63,364 nt of DNA, taken from contig JAOPXN010000117.1 of the NCBI GenBank assembly GCA_025965155.1, forward strand, positions 1 through 63,364. The letters are read 5' to 3'. The notes under the pieces were generated by a model, which did no database searches, was not told the DNA's origin, and saw only the letters and a list, made by a program, of their open reading frames with translations. Origin of the DNA: Propionibacteriaceae bacterium. GTDB taxonomy: Bacteria > Actinomycetota > Actinomycetes > Propionibacteriales > Propionibacteriaceae. This document shows, piece by piece, positions 43,453 to 54,285 of the stretch. The position numbers and the translations under genes were made by a program. Position 1 is the stretch's first letter; every line of letters starts with the position of its first letter.

Positions 43453-44078
43453 GGAGTGCCCTTCAGTCGTTCCAGTTCATCCAGCAGTACGGGCACGATC
43501 GACCTGACAGCCTGACCGCGATGACTGATCAGATCCTTCTCGGCGGCCGACAGCTCGGCAGTGGTCCGGTGCTGCCCGGCGGCGAGGAAGATCGGGTCGT
43601 ACCCGAAGCCATTGTGCCCGCGACCTGAGCTGGTGATCCGACCGTCCAGCTCCCCGGTTCGGACATGCTCGGTCCCGTCAGGCAGCACCATCGCCATCGC
43701 ACAGATGAACTGCGCAGTCCTGGCTGCCTCGGGTACATCGAAGAGCTGGCGCAGCAGCAGCTCGTTGTTGGAGTTGTCGTCGGCGTCTGGGCCGGACCAC
43801 CGGGCGGACCGGACCCCCGGCATCCCGTTGAGCACGTCCACGGTCAGCCCCGAGTCGTCAGCGAGTGCCGGCAGCCCGGTCGCGGCCACGCAGGCGCGAG
43901 CCTTGATCAAGGCGTTGCCTTCGAATGTTCGTTCCGTCTCGGCCGGTTCCGGGTATGCCGCCACGTCGGCCAGGCCCAGTACCTCCACGGTGCCGGCTCG
44001 GCCGGCACCGAGGGCTGCCACCATCCGACGCAGCTCGACCAGCTTTTTGGCGTTGGACGTGGCGAGAACGACCTGCAT
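43449..44078 (-). CDS. rdgB: Non-canonical purine NTP pyrophosphatase
   Basis: About 209 aa of the RdgB/HAM1 family, removing (d)ITP and XTP. The substrate motif [16 protein letters not shown] is at the start. FEGNALIKA and [22 protein letters not shown] are the metal/nucleotide region. GFGYDPIF and SHRGQAV complete the set. I chose the ATG at 44078, where the family normally begins; the frame opens earlier (44114). Stop overlaps thyA start. Confidence 0.93.
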   Translation of the reverse strand: MQVVLATSNAKKLVELRRMVAALGAGRAGTVEVLGLADVAAYPEPAETERTFEGNALIKARACVAATGLPALADDSGLTVDVLNGMPGVRSARWSGPDADDNSNNELLLRQLFDVPEAARTAQFICAMAMVLPDGTEHVRTGELDGRITSSGRGHNGFGYDPIFLAAGQHRTTAELSAAEKDLISHRGQAVRSIVPVLLDELERLKGTP

Positions 44079-44110
44079 GGTCGGCGCACCGACGGAAGGC
44101 ATCGAGGTGG

Positions 44111-44836
44111 TCACCGGGGTGCGAGGGCGGCGGTCTGCAGCTGGGTCAACGTCGCGCAGCCGGTGGCCGCCAGGTCCAGCAGCTGGTTCAGGGTGTCGCG
44201 GTCGAACGGCGCACCTTCGGCAGTCCCCTGGACCTCGATGAAGTCGCCGGCCCCGCTCATCACCACATTCATATCGGTGTCTGCGCTGGAGTCCTCGGTG
44301 TAGTTCAGGTCCAGCATCGGGGTCCCGCCGACGACACCAACGGAGACAGCGCTGACCGAGCCGACCAGCGGGTCACCGACCAGCAGGTTGCGCTCGGCGA
44401 GCCAGCCGACCGCGTCATGCAGGGCCACGTACGCGCCGGTGATCGAGGCGGTCCGGGTACCGCCGTCTGCTTGCAGCACGTCGCAGTCGAGCACGATCGT
44501 GTTCTCACCCAGCGCCTTGTAGTCGATGACGGACCGCAGGCTGCGGCCGATCAACCGGCTGATCTCATGGGTGCGCCCGCCGATCCTGCCCTTGACCGAC
44601 TCGCGGTCGTTCCGGGTGTTGGTGGCGCGGGGCAGCATCGCGTACTCGCTGGTCACCCAGCCGAGGCCGGAGCCCTTGCGCCAGCGTGGAACTCCGGGAG
44701 TGACGCTGGCCGCCACCAGGACCCGGGTGGACCCGAACTCCACCAGCACCGAACCTTCGGCCTGCTCGAGCCAGCCGCGGGTAAACCGCACCTCGCGAAG
44801 TTGGTCCACACTGCGTCCGTCGGCTCGTTCAGTCAT
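44111..44836 (-). CDS. rph: Ribonuclease PH
   Basis: About 241 aa, phosphate-dependent 3' exoribonuclease trimming tRNA 3' ends. Phosphate site: [18 protein letters not shown] and [16 protein letters not shown]. Catalytic core: [22 protein letters not shown]. The ATG at 44836 has AGGGTGG upstream and is the usual family start. It precedes rdgB by 32 bp on the same strand, as in other actinobacteria. Confidence 0.95.
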   Translation of the reverse strand: MTERADGRSVDQLREVRFTRGWLEQAEGSVLVEFGSTRVLVAASVTPGVPRWRKGSGLGWVTSEYAMLPRATNTRNDRESVKGRIGGRTHEISRLIGRSLRSVIDYKALGENTIVLDCDVLQADGGTRTASITGAYVALHDAVGWLAERNLLVGDPLVGSVSAVSVGVVGGTPMLDLNYTEDSSADTDMNVVMSGAGDFIEVQGTAEGAPFDRDTLNQLLDLAATGCATLTQLQTAALAPR

Positions 44837-44910
44837 AACTGCCACCCTATGCAGTGTCGGGGCCCGGACTCGCGGCGGTCGGACGCCGAACTCAGAGCTC
44901 TGCACTCGGG

Positions 44911-45702
44911 TCATCCGATCGTCCAGCGAGCGTCCGGCTGTGCCAGCATCAGCGGGCCGTCGAAGTGTGGCGTTGCCTCCAGCAGCACCCGCTCGGGATC
45001 GTGCCAGGGTGGGATGTGGGTCAGCATCACCGCCCCCACCCCCGCGGCCGTGCCGGTAGCCGCGGCTTCGGCGCCGGTGAGGTGCAGCCCGGGAGGGTTG
45101 CCCGGCTGCTCCAGGAAGGCGGCCTCGACCAGCAGCAGGTCCGCTCCGGCGGCGAGATCCACCAGGGACTGGGAAGGTCCGGTATCGCCGGAGAAGACCA
45201 GCGTGCCGCCGCCCGGCTGATCCGCCTCGACCCGGATCGCGTACGCCTCCACTGGGTGGTTCACCCGGGCGGTCCGGACCCGGAACGGGCCAATCTGCTG
45301 GTCAGCCTGCCAGTCGTGGTAGCGGAAGTGGGCCTCGATCCCGGGGCCGCGCTCCGCCAGCCCACCCGGGACAGTGGGAACCTCGTACGCCCGGGCCAGT
45401 CGCTCCGCCGTACCGGCGGGCCCGTAGAACTCGGTGTGGTTCCACGGAGCGCCGGGCGAGTACTTGGCGGCGACATAGAAAGCGCAGGCGTCAAGGCAGT
45501 GATCGGGGTGCAGATGGCTGAGCCCGACCGCGTCAACCTCGCGCGGATCGAGATGCCGGTAGAGAGCGCCGAGCGATCCCGGGCCGATGTCGAGCAGCAG
45601 CGAGAAGGTCCGTCCACGGTGCGGAGCCTGCACAAGATAGCTGGAGGCGGCCGAGTCGGGGCCGGAAACCGAGCCGCTGCAGCCGACGACGATGAGCTCC
45701 AT
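44911..45702 (-). CDS. MBL-fold metallo-hydrolase
   Basis: 263 aa metallo-beta-lactamase fold. The metal motif HxHxDH is intact ([13 protein letters not shown]), with further ligands in [17 protein letters not shown] and LTHIPPWHD. The general pattern is RNase Z/arylsulfatase-like, but the actinobacterial gene between murI and rph is usually left as MBL-fold. It may act on a small ester or nucleic acid. The gene lies in a compact unit with murI. Confidence 0.88.
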   Translation of the reverse strand: MELIVVGCSGSVSGPDSAASSYLVQAPHRGRTFSLLLDIGPGSLGALYRHLDPREVDAVGLSHLHPDHCLDACAFYVAAKYSPGAPWNHTEFYGPAGTAERLARAYEVPTVPGGLAERGPGIEAHFRYHDWQADQQIGPFRVRTARVNHPVEAYAIRVEADQPGGGTLVFSGDTGPSQSLVDLAAGADLLLVEAAFLEQPGNPPGLHLTGAEAAATGTAAGVGAVMLTHIPPWHDPERVLLEATPHFDGPLMLAQPDARWTIG

Positions 45703-45718
45703 CAGGCGAAGTCTGCCA

Positions 45719-46519
45719 TCACGCGAACTGCTCCACGTCGCTCACCAGACCGCCCATCAGACGGTGCCCGACGCCCTCGAACTGGTCCGGGCTGCCGGTC
45801 GTCAAGAACTTGTAGCGGGCCTCACGAGGCTGGTCATGGGTGAGTCCGAGGCGGGTCAGCGTGGCGTACACGTCCTTCGCGCACTCCTCGGCGCTGGAGA
45901 CGAGGTTCACCTGGTCGCCCAGCACGTAGGAGATCACGCCCGTCAGCAGCGGATAGTGGGTGCAGCCAAGCACCAAGGTGTCGATGTCGGCGGTGCGGAG
46001 CGGATGCAGGTACTCCTCGGCAGCGGCCAGCAGCTCCGGTCCGCCGGTGATCCCGGCCTCCACGAAGGCCACGAACCGTGGACACGCCACCGTGTGTAGC
46101 TGGATCTGTGGTGCGGCGGCGAAGGCGTCGTCGTAGGCCTGCGAAGTTGCTGTGGCCTCAGTGCAGATGACTCCGACCCGTCCGGTCCGGGTGGCGGCGA
46201 CGGCCCGCCGGGCTGCGGGGAGGATCACCTCGACGACCGGGACGTCGTAGCGCTCGCGGGCGTCGCGGAGCACGGCGGCGCTGCCGGAGTTGCAGGCGAT
46301 CACCAGCATCTTCACCCCGAGGGAAACCAGGTGGTCCAGGCACTCGAGCGCGAACTCGCGGACACTGGCGATCGGCTGCTCACCGTAGGGGGCGCGCGCG
46401 GTGTCACCGAGATAGATGATGTCCTCGTGCGGCAGCTGGTCGATCACCGCGCGGGCTACGGTCAGACCGCCGAAGCCGGAGTCGAAGATGCCGATCGGCG
46501 CTTCGGTGTCAGGTACCAC
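45719..46519 (-). CDS. murI: Glutamate racemase
   Basis: 266 aa, making D-glutamate for peptidoglycan. The two catalytic Cys motifs are present: [10 protein letters not shown] (first Cys) and [11 protein letters not shown] (second Cys). [16 protein letters not shown] is the substrate-binding start. It is coupled with the MBL gene downstream and follows cysM. Confidence 0.97.
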   Translation of the reverse strand: MVPDTEAPIGIFDSGFGGLTVARAVIDQLPHEDIIYLGDTARAPYGEQPIASVREFALECLDHLVSLGVKMLVIACNSGSAAVLRDARERYDVPVVEVILPAARRAVAATRTGRVGVICTEATATSQAYDDAFAAAPQIQLHTVACPRFVAFVEAGITGGPELLAAAEEYLHPLRTADIDTLVLGCTHYPLLTGVISYVLGDQVNLVSSAEECAKDVYATLTRLGLTHDQPREARYKFLTTGSPDQFEGVGHRLMGGLVSDVEQFA

Positions 46520-46555
46520 GGTGGATCAGCGTACGTGATCGGCGCCGCTGGCCGG

Positions 46556-47790
<1,235 letters not shown>

Positions 47791-47865
47791 CGGTTCTCCT
47801 TGTTCAGGGCGCCCAACTCAGGACGCTCGGTCAACTACTTGTCAGCAACGTGGTCGGGTCGCCGG

Positions 47866-48285
47866 CTATTCCCTGATCTCGAAGTCCTCCTCGGTCACCA
47901 CACCGTCAACGATGCGGAACGAACGGAGCTCGACTGGCCCTTCATCGGCCCCGGACTCGGCGGTGGAGACCAGGAAGTAGTGTGCCTGCGGCTCGGCGGC
48001 GTAGGAAATGTCGGTCCGCGACGGGTACGCCTCTGTGGCGGTGTGGGAGTGGTAGATGACGATGATCTCCTCGTCGGCGTCGTCCATCTCCCGGTACAGC
48101 TTGAGCTGCTCGCTGGGGTCGAACCGGAAGAAGGTGGGCGAACGGTCGGCGTTGATCATCTGGATCAGCCGTACCGGGTCGTCGGATCCCGCAGGCCCGA
48201 CGATCACCCCGCACGCCTCGTCGGGGTGGTCCGCCCGGGCATGGGCGATCATCGCGTCGACATGGGAACGGTCGATCTTCAGCAC
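47866..48285 (-). CDS. mec: JAMM metallopeptidase Mec, CysO-cysteine processing
   Basis: 139 aa JAB/MPN-like metalloprotease. The zinc motif EX(n)HSHxxxxxxPSxxD is visible: Glu in EACGVIVG, then IYHSHTATEAYPSRTD. It cleaves cysteine off the C-terminus of CysO after CysM action. First gene of the mec-cysO-cysM unit. Confidence 0.93.
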   Translation of the reverse strand: MLKIDRSHVDAMIAHARADHPDEACGVIVGPAGSDDPVRLIQMINADRSPTFFRFDPSEQLKLYREMDDADEEIIVIYHSHTATEAYPSRTDISYAAEPQAHYFLVSTAESGADEGPVELRSFRIVDGVVTEEDFEIRE

Positions 48286-48339
48286 GGCGGCAAGAGTAGG
48301 CGCCGCTCCTCCCCCACCCCTGCACCTCCCAGACTCTGA

Positions 48340-48409
48340 GATCCCGCCGACTAGTCAGTTTCTCCGGCTTCTGGTCGGCGCGGCGCGGCGGAGCTGACTT
48401 GTGGGCGGC
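48340..48409. repeat. Alternating short repeats, block 1
   Basis: Two copies of a roughly 34-bp element in opposite orientation, upstream of clpS. The minus-strand copy (about 48340-48366) contains CTGACTAGTCGGCGGGA. The plus-strand copy (about 48376-48409) contains GGCGGAGCTGACTTGTGGGC. They match the block at 49467-49760 after DUF2017. The layout recalls REP/BIME elements. Confidence 0.5.
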
Positions 48410-48529
48410 GGTGGGCAGCGGGTGCATGCGACAGGGGGAACGGAGCTACTGGTCAGCGGAGGTGCTCGCGACTCGGCTCAGCCGCCTCCGGCTGTGCATC
48501 GGGGGCCGGAGGTTGCCACAATAGGAGGC

Positions 48530-48847
48530 ATGTCCGAACCCGATGGCCCCACCGTCACCCCTGCGGGTGGCACCGCCGTCGCCGAACGTCCGGCGGAGGA
48601 GGTGCTGGCCCAGACTCCGTGGGTCACGCTGGTCTGGGACGACCCGGTCAACCTGATGTCCTACGTCGCCCATGTCTTCACGACCTACTTCAGCTACCCC
48701 AAGTCCAAGGCACAGCGACTCATGCTGCAGGTCCACACCGAGGGCAAGGCGGTGGTCTCCAGCGGTTCGCGTGAGGAGATGGAACGGGACGTGAAAGCGA
48801 TGCACGAGTACGGCCTGTGGGCCACCTTGGACAAGGCTGACCAGTGA
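48530..48847 (+). CDS. clpS: ATP-dependent Clp protease adaptor ClpS
   Basis: 105 aa. The ClpS core (TLVWDDPVNLMSYVAHVFTTYF, with the N-degron pocket Asp/Asn) is followed by VHTEGKAVVSSGSREEMERDVKAMHEYGL. The first 25 residues are a flexible extension. The AGGAGG box lies only 1 nt before the ATG, closer than usual. It delivers N-degron substrates to ClpC/ClpA, which is not in the window. The DUF2017 gene follows. Confidence 0.92.
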   Translation: MSEPDGPTVTPAGGTAVAERPAEEVLAQTPWVTLVWDDPVNLMSYVAHVFTTYFSYPKSKAQRLMLQVHTEGKAVVSSGSREEMERDVKAMHEYGLWATLDKADQ

Positions 48848-48888
48848 CGATGCCGCGTGAGACGCCCTCGTCGGCGTAGGGTCGCTCG

Positions 48889-49464
48889 GTGAAGAAGTTC
48901 AAGCGCAAGGGCAAGGTGGTGGTCAGCCGCCTCGACTCCTATGAGGTCGAGCTGCTGGAGTCGTTGGTGCAGCAGCTGGTCGAGATGGTGTCCGAGGGCG
49001 AGCCGCAGAACTTCACCACCCAGCCGGAGTCGGACGACCCATTCGAGATGTGGGCGCGCGATCTGCAGGCGGACCCCGATGAGCCCGAGGCCTCCGAGGA
49101 CCCGGTCCTGCAGCGACTGTTCCCCAACGCGTACCCGCACGACCCGGACGCCGCGTCGGACTTCCGGCGGTTCACCGAGCACGACCTCAAGGTGCGCAAG
49201 ATCTCCGAAGCCCAGCTGGTACTGCAACGACTGCAGGACACCGACCGGGGTGCTCACGACGTACGGATCCCCCTCGACGAAGCGGACCAGTGGCTGCGCA
49301 CCCTCACCAGCGTGCGGTTGGCCGTCGCCACCCGACTCGGCATCACCGACGCCGAGTCCGCCGACGAGCTCGCCGAGCTTCCCGAGGACGACCCGAGAGC
49401 CTTCATGGTCAGCGTCTATGACTGGCTCGGCTTCGCCCAAGAGACCCTGGTAACCGCCCTCTAA
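48889..49464 (+). CDS. DUF2017 protein
   Basis: 191 aa, almost always found after clpS in actinobacteria. Basic N-terminus (MKKFKRKGKVVV), then a helical body with ESLVQQLVEMVSEGEP, DFRRFTEHDLKVRKISEAQLV and VSVYDWLGFAQETLVTAL. No enzymatic motif is seen. A link to Clp-dependent proteolysis is inferred only from neighbourhood. Confidence 0.88.
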   Translation: MKKFKRKGKVVVSRLDSYEVELLESLVQQLVEMVSEGEPQNFTTQPESDDPFEMWARDLQADPDEPEASEDPVLQRLFPNAYPHDPDAASDFRRFTEHDLKVRKISEAQLVLQRLQDTDRGAHDVRIPLDEADQWLRTLTSVRLAVATRLGITDAESADELAELPEDDPRAFMVSVYDWLGFAQETLVTAL

Positions 49465-49466
49465 AC

Positions 49467-49760
49467 CCGCCCAGTAGTGCCCACCTCCGCTGTCCCGCCG
49501 GCGTGTCCCCGCGCACCTGACTACTCGCGCCCGCCGGCCAGGCGCCATCCCTCCCGCCGAGTAGTCGCGTTCACCCCGCACTGGTCGGCGTGTCGCGGCA
49601 GACCTGACGTGTCGGCGTCACCGGCGCGCTGGTCAGTCCTGGGCGCCAGCACTTTGGCGGACGGGGGGAGTCGGTGTCACCAGCGCCCGCCCTCGTGCGC
49701 CGACCAGCCAGTTCTGCCGCGACACTCCGGCAGGACACCGGCGTACCTGACTACTCGGCG
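49467..49760. repeat. Alternating short repeats, block 2
   Basis: The region between DUF2017 and pncB holds at least six divergent copies of a 17-34 bp element. The consensus core is CTGACTACTCGGCGGGA. Clear copies are at about 49499-49530 (+), 49548-49580 (-), 49588-49619 (+), 49699-49728 (-) and 49735-49760 (+), with a weaker one at 49467-49486 (-). Orientation alternates, as in BIME-type clusters. No gene is seen here. Confidence 0.5.
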
Positions 49761-49824
49761 GGAGGGGTGGGGAGGCGGGTACAGGCGGTGGATGAGGGAA
49801 GAGGGCGACAACTAGTCTGTGCTC

Positions 49825-51228
49825 GTGACCGAGACGGTGTCCGAGAGGGCGGCAACTCCGAGCTGGGGACCGAGTGAGGTTCCGACCACGGCTTTGCTGA
49901 CCGACCACTATGAGCTGACCATGGTTCGCGCGGCCATCCAGAGCGGCACCGCCAACCGGCGTAGCGTGTTCGAGCTCTTCCCGCGCCGGCTTCCGCCGGG
50001 TCGTCGTTATGGCGTGGTTGCCGGGGTCGGACGGGCGCTCAGGGCGCTGCGTGCGTTCCGGTTCGACGAGGAGTCACTCCGCTTCCTAATCGAGCGGGCG
50101 GTGGTCGACGGACCTACCGCGGACTGGCTGGCCGACTTCCGGTTCAGCGGCGACATCTGGGGCTACCCGGAGGGCGAGATCTACTTCCCCGGTTCGCCGT
50201 TGGTGGTGGTGGAGAGCACCTTCGCCGAGGGCGTACTGCTGGAGACCGTGCTGCTCAGCATCTACAACCACGACTCGGCCATCGCCTCGGCTGCGTCCAG
50301 GATGACCGCGATGGCGGGCACCCGGCCGTGCATCGAGATGGGGTCGCGACGCACCCAGGAGCTGTCCGCCGTGGCCGCCGCCCGGGCCGCCTACATCGCC
50401 GGCTTCGAGGCCACCTCCAACCTCGAGGCGGGCCGCCGCTACGGGGTGCCGACCCGCGGCACCTCCGCGCACTCCTTCACCCTGCTGCACGACAGCGAGC
50501 GTGATGCCTTTGCCGCCCAGATCGCCGCACTGGGCCCAGACACGACACTCCTGGTGGACACCTACGACGTCGTCGGGGCCGTGAAGACCGGAATCGAACT
50601 GACCAATGGCCGGCTCGGTGCCGTACGGCTGGACTCCGGCGACCTGGCCCTGATCGCCCAGGACGTACGCAAGCTGCTGGACTCCCTCGGCGCCGAACGA
50701 ACCAAGATCATCGTCACCAGTGACCTGGACGAGTGGAACATCGCTGCCCTGTCCGGCGCACCGGTCGACGGGTACGGGGTGGGCACGGCCCTGGTGACCG
50801 GCAGCGGTCATCCCACCTGCGGATTTGTCTACAAGCTGGTGGCCCGCGCCAGCTCCGACGAGCCTGACGCGCCGATGCTGTCGGTGGCCAAGAAGAGTGT
50901 GGACAAGATCTCCGTCGGCGGTCGGAAGTACGCGCTGCGCCGGCTCAACCACGGAGTCGCGGAGGCGGAGGTGGTCGGCGTCGGCGCCCGCGTCGAGGGT
51001 GATCACGACGACCGCGAGCTGCTGGTACCGCTGGTCCAAGCCGGCCGGGTCGTCGGCGATGAGCCGTTGGAGGACGCCCGGACCCGCCATGCCCGTTCCC
51101 GGGCGGAGCTCCCGATGGATGCGCTGAAGATGTCCCGCGGGGAGCCCGTGATCGAAACGGTCTGGGTGGACCCCCATGAGATGCATCTCACCGATCCCTA
51201 CGCCAGTGCAGAAAGGGCGACATCATGA
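49825..51228 (+). CDS. pncB: Nicotinate phosphoribosyltransferase
   Basis: About 467 aa, nicotinate plus PRPP to NaMN (NAD salvage). Landmarks: LLTDHYELTMVRAAIQSG at the N-terminus, GYPEGEIYFPGSPL, the phosphohistidine region GTSAHSFTLLHDSERDAF and the ribose-phosphate loop VRLDSGDLALIAQ. GTG at 49825 (49819 is equally in frame). Its stop overlaps pncA by 4 bp (ATGA), so the two salvage steps are coupled. Confidence 0.95.
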   Translation: MTETVSERAATPSWGPSEVPTTALLTDHYELTMVRAAIQSGTANRRSVFELFPRRLPPGRRYGVVAGVGRALRALRAFRFDEESLRFLIERAVVDGPTADWLADFRFSGDIWGYPEGEIYFPGSPLVVVESTFAEGVLLETVLLSIYNHDSAIASAASRMTAMAGTRPCIEMGSRRTQELSAVAAARAAYIAGFEATSNLEAGRRYGVPTRGTSAHSFTLLHDSERDAFAAQIAALGPDTTLLVDTYDVVGAVKTGIELTNGRLGAVRLDSGDLALIAQDVRKLLDSLGAERTKIIVTSDLDEWNIAALSGAPVDGYGVGTALVTGSGHPTCGFVYKLVARASSDEPDAPMLSVAKKSVDKISVGGRKYALRRLNHGVAEAEVVGVGARVEGDHDDRELLVPLVQAGRVVGDEPLEDARTRHARSRAELPMDALKMSRGEPVIETVWVDPHEMHLTDPYASAERATS

Positions 51229-51800
51229 GCAGCGCCCTGATTGTGGTGGACGTACAGAATGACTTCTGCGAGGGCGGCTCGCTGGCGGTAGCCGGCGGTG
51301 CTGCGGTGGCCGGGCGGATCAGCACCCTGCTCGGCGGCGACCACGGGTACGACCACGTCGTGGCGACCCGGGACCACCACATCGCTCCCGGTGCGCACTT
51401 CTCCGACTCCCCCGACTATGTGGACAGCTGGCCGCCGCACTGTGTCGCCGGCACCCCGGGCGCGGAGTTCCATCCCAACCTCACCTTCCGCGACTTCGAC
51501 GCGGTCTTCGACAAAGGTGAGTACGCGGCCGCGTACTCAGGCTTCGAGGGTCGCAGCGAGACGGGCGCGGGGCTCGCCGCCTGGTTGTCCGAGCACGGGG
51601 TGGACCGGGTGGAGGTCTGCGGCATCGCCACCGACCACTGCGTCCGAGCGACCGCACAGGACGCCGCCAGTGCCGGCTTCGCAACAACGGTGTTGCTGCC
51701 GTTGACCGCCGCGGTGACTCCCGACAACGTTTTGGCGCTGACCGACACCATGACTGCAGCCGGGATCACCGTGCTGGGCGAGCTGCCGGCCAGCGCTTGA
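51225..51800 (+). CDS. pncA: Nicotinamidase
   Basis: 191 aa isochorismatase-fold amidase, nicotinamide to nicotinate. The triad is Asp in VVDVQNDFCEGG, Lys in FDKGEYAAAYSGF and Cys in CGIATDHCVRATA. Metal ligands are in TRDHHIAPGAHFSD. It is coupled to pncB; homologues activate pyrazinamide. Confidence 0.95.
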   Translation: MSSALIVVDVQNDFCEGGSLAVAGGAAVAGRISTLLGGDHGYDHVVATRDHHIAPGAHFSDSPDYVDSWPPHCVAGTPGAEFHPNLTFRDFDAVFDKGEYAAAYSGFEGRSETGAGLAAWLSEHGVDRVEVCGIATDHCVRATAQDAASAGFATTVLLPLTAAVTPDNVLALTDTMTAAGITVLGELPASA

Positions 51801-51842
51801 CCGACGCGGGGCGCGCCTGCGACCGCCGAAGGCGCAGCCGTC

Positions 51843-52448
51843 TCAGCTGCGGGGAGCCAGCCCGTACAGCAGCGCCCGGACCGTGGAGACGGTCAGCGCA
51901 TCCAGGTCGGCGTCGCCTGCCATCTCGGTGTTCACCAGTGCGGTAATCCCCTGCAAGCTGGCAAACACGATGGTTCCGACCTGCTGAAGATCTGCTGCCG
52001 CCAGCTCGCCGGAGGCCTGACCACTCCGCACCAGGTCCTCGAGTCGAGCGAAGCAGGCATTCGCGGCCGTCTTCAGCTCGGCGGAGGCGTCCAGCTCGTG
52101 CTTACTACTGAACATCAGCTCAAGCAGCGCCGGATGACCGGTCGCGAAACGGACATAGGCGATTGCGACGTCGCTCAGCCGGTCCGCGAAACGCCCACCC
52201 TCTCCGTTCGCCCGGGCCAGCACAGCGTCCAGCCGGGTGAACCCCTCCACCGCCAGCGCATCCAACAGTGCACGCTTGTCCTTGAAGTGGCGACGCGGTG
52301 CCCCATGGCTGACACCGGCATCGCGCGCCAGCTCCCGCAACGACAGCCCGTCAACTCCGGACATACGCAGCGTCTCCTCCGCGCGGGTCAGCAACGCCGC
52401 GCGAAGACCCCCATGGTGATAGGGGCGGGTTGTCGACACGCCTCCCAC
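51843..52448 (-). CDS. TetR-family transcriptional regulator
   Basis: 201 aa. The N-terminal HTH (LSLRELARDAGVSHGAPRRH) is followed by an all-helical ligand domain. The GTG at 52448 follows a promoter by 8 nt. It is divergent from an SDR gene, with a 35-bp palindrome between, which it very likely binds to repress both. Confidence 0.92.
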   Translation of the reverse strand: MGGVSTTRPYHHGGLRAALLTRAEETLRMSGVDGLSLRELARDAGVSHGAPRRHFKDKRALLDALAVEGFTRLDAVLARANGEGGRFADRLSDVAIAYVRFATGHPALLELMFSSKHELDASAELKTAANACFARLEDLVRSGQASGELAAADLQQVGTIVFASLQGITALVNTEMAGDADLDALTVSTVRALLYGLAPRS

Positions 52449-52456
52449 CCTAGCAA

Positions 52457-52495
52457 GATGTAGCCATTGACAGCATTGTTGTCAATGCCTACATT
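52457..52495. promoter_or_regulatory. Mirror-symmetric divergent promoters and TetR operator
   Basis: The palindrome 52459-52493 (TGTAG-C-CATTGACA, 7-bp centre, TGTCAATG-C-CTACA) contains both divergent promoters. Plus strand: TTGACA (52467) with a 17-bp spacer and TACATT (52490). Minus strand: TTGACA (52480-52485) with a 17-bp spacer and TACATC (52457-52462). The SDR ATG lies 5 nt after its -10, implying a leaderless mRNA. Confidence 0.65.
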
Positions 52496-52500
52496 GAATC

Positions 52501-53397
52501 ATGACCAAATGGAACAGCACGGACATTGCGCCACAGACCGGCCGCACCTTCATAGTCACCGGCGCCAACAGCGGACTGGGCCGCGCGACCACGGCCGCGC
52601 TGGCCCGGGCTGGTGCCCGGGTGGTGATGGCCGTCCGGGACCTGACCCGCGGGAACGACGCGGCGGCATCGATCGACGGCCTGGTCGAGGTACGCCGGCT
52701 CGACCTGGCGGACCTGGCCTCGGTTCGGGAGTTCGCGGACACCTGGGAGGGGCCGATCGACGTCTTGATCAACAATGCCGGCGTGATGGCCGTACCGGAG
52801 GGACAGACCAAGGACGGCTTCGAGGTGCAGTTCGGGACCAACCACCTCGGACACTTCGCGCTGACCAACCTGCTGCTGCCGCAGATCACCGACCGGGTTG
52901 TCACGGTCTCCTCGACCGGTCACCGCATGGGCAGCATCGACCTTGATGACCTGAACTGGAAGACCCGTAAGTACCGGCCCTGGCGGGCGTACGGTCAGGC
53001 CAAGCTGGCCAACCTGCTGTTCACCCTCGAGCTGCAGCGCCGGCTCCAGGCCGACGGGTCCCAGGTGCGGGCCCATGCCGCTCATCCCGGCTATGCCGCC
53101 ACCAACCTGCAGAGTGGGATGGGCAGCCACTGGTTCGACCGCGTCGGCGCCATCAGCAACAAGATTCTCGCGCAGAGCGAGCAGATGGGCGCGCTGCCGA
53201 CGCTGTTCGCCGCCACCCAGGATCTTCCGGGCGCCAGCTACGTGGGGCCTGATGGCTTTATGGAGCAGCGCGGCCACCCCACCCTCGTCGGACGCTCGGC
53301 CGCGGCCACCGACGTGGCGATGGCCAAGGACCTATGGCTGGCCTCTGAGCGCCTCACCGGGGTCAGCTACCCAAGCGGGCTGCGCGCCAACGGCTGA
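52501..53397 (+). CDS. SDR-family oxidoreductase, retinol-dehydrogenase-like
   Basis: 298 aa. Cofactor motif [15 protein letters not shown] (the NADP-type TGxxxGxG), NNAG in [13 protein letters not shown], catalytic Ser in [11 protein letters not shown] and Tyr/Lys in YGQAKLAN. The start has no ribosome binding site but lies right after the promoter. It is the probable target of the divergent TetR regulator, often a lipid- or xenobiotic-linked redox gene. Confidence 0.9.
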   Translation: MTKWNSTDIAPQTGRTFIVTGANSGLGRATTAALARAGARVVMAVRDLTRGNDAAASIDGLVEVRRLDLADLASVREFADTWEGPIDVLINNAGVMAVPEGQTKDGFEVQFGTNHLGHFALTNLLLPQITDRVVTVSSTGHRMGSIDLDDLNWKTRKYRPWRAYGQAKLANLLFTLELQRRLQADGSQVRAHAAHPGYAATNLQSGMGSHWFDRVGAISNKILAQSEQMGALPTLFAATQDLPGASYVGPDGFMEQRGHPTLVGRSAAATDVAMAKDLWLASERLTGVSYPSGLRANG

Positions 53398-53419
53398 CCG
53401 GCAGTTGAGCCGGCCAGGC

Positions 53420-54088
53420 TCAGAGCGGCTGACCGTAGCTGGCCTTATCCACCTTGCGGTGGAACCGCATGCCGGCCAGGCCGCCCAACAGCGCACCCAC
53501 CAGCGCAGCCACGAGCAGGACGGCCAGCGCGATGATGCCGCTGGCGGTCAGCTCGCTCTGGCTGGTGGGGACCTGCGGGAAGCTGACTTGGCGCACCACA
53601 TCGGACGAGCTGCCCACAATGGCGCCCACGATGGTGAGCAGCAGGATAATGATCACCGCCCACAGCCACACCGCGAGGCCCTGCTTCAGACCGTTGAACC
53701 GAGCCATCCGACCGGCCACGTAGCCGCCGCAGTAGTAGGCGATAAACAGTACCGCCGCCACGATGATCCCGCCCCAGATACCAATCCGCTGCGCGTTCTC
53801 CGTCGCTGTCTGAGGCGTGAGTCCGTTGTTGGCTCCCACCGCCGCCGCGACGCCTGCGACCAGCGCCAGCAAGATCACGCTCGTTCCGGTGGCTGTCAAC
53901 CAGCCGAAGAAGGCGGAGCCGAACTTGATCCCGCCGAACTCCTCCTTCTGCCGGGACACCACGTCCCTGAAGGAACCGTCCCGGTGCGTGAGTCCGCCGC
54001 CGTCGGCCGTCGCGCCGCGGTCGGCGGCGGAGGCGGGGTACGGATCGCGATCCCCAGGGGTGACCGAGGAACTACCGGTAGAGCTCAT
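53420..54088 (-). CDS. Membrane protein with polar N-terminus
   Basis: About 222 aa. The first 45 residues are polar and low complexity (SSSVTPGDRDPYPAS). Four hydrophobic segments follow (SVILLALVAGVAAAVG, IGIWGGIIVAAVLFIAYYCGGYVAG, VWLWAVIIILLLTIVGAIVG, IIALAVLLVAALVGALLGG). The ATG at 54088 has a GGAAGGAG box. No family was recognised. Confidence 0.65.
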   Translation of the reverse strand: MSSTGSSSVTPGDRDPYPASAADRGATADGGGLTHRDGSFRDVVSRQKEEFGGIKFGSAFFGWLTATGTSVILLALVAGVAAAVGANNGLTPQTATENAQRIGIWGGIIVAAVLFIAYYCGGYVAGRMARFNGLKQGLAVWLWAVIIILLLTIVGAIVGSSSDVVRQVSFPQVPTSQSELTASGIIALAVLLVAALVGALLGGLAGMRFHRKVDKASYGQPL

Positions 54089-54285
54089 GATCGGACTCCT
54101 TCCGTGTCGTGCAATGTGATCCGACGGCCGGGATTGCGTCGTCGGCGGTGGCCGGCCGTGGCCGCCGGAGCTGCCAGTGCGGACTACGATCGACGCCACG
54201 CCGACCGGAGTCCGTCTCTTGATCGTGATGTACCCGCTGCGGGACGGACAAATCTTCGCACGATCCCACTGCTGAGCGCGGGACC

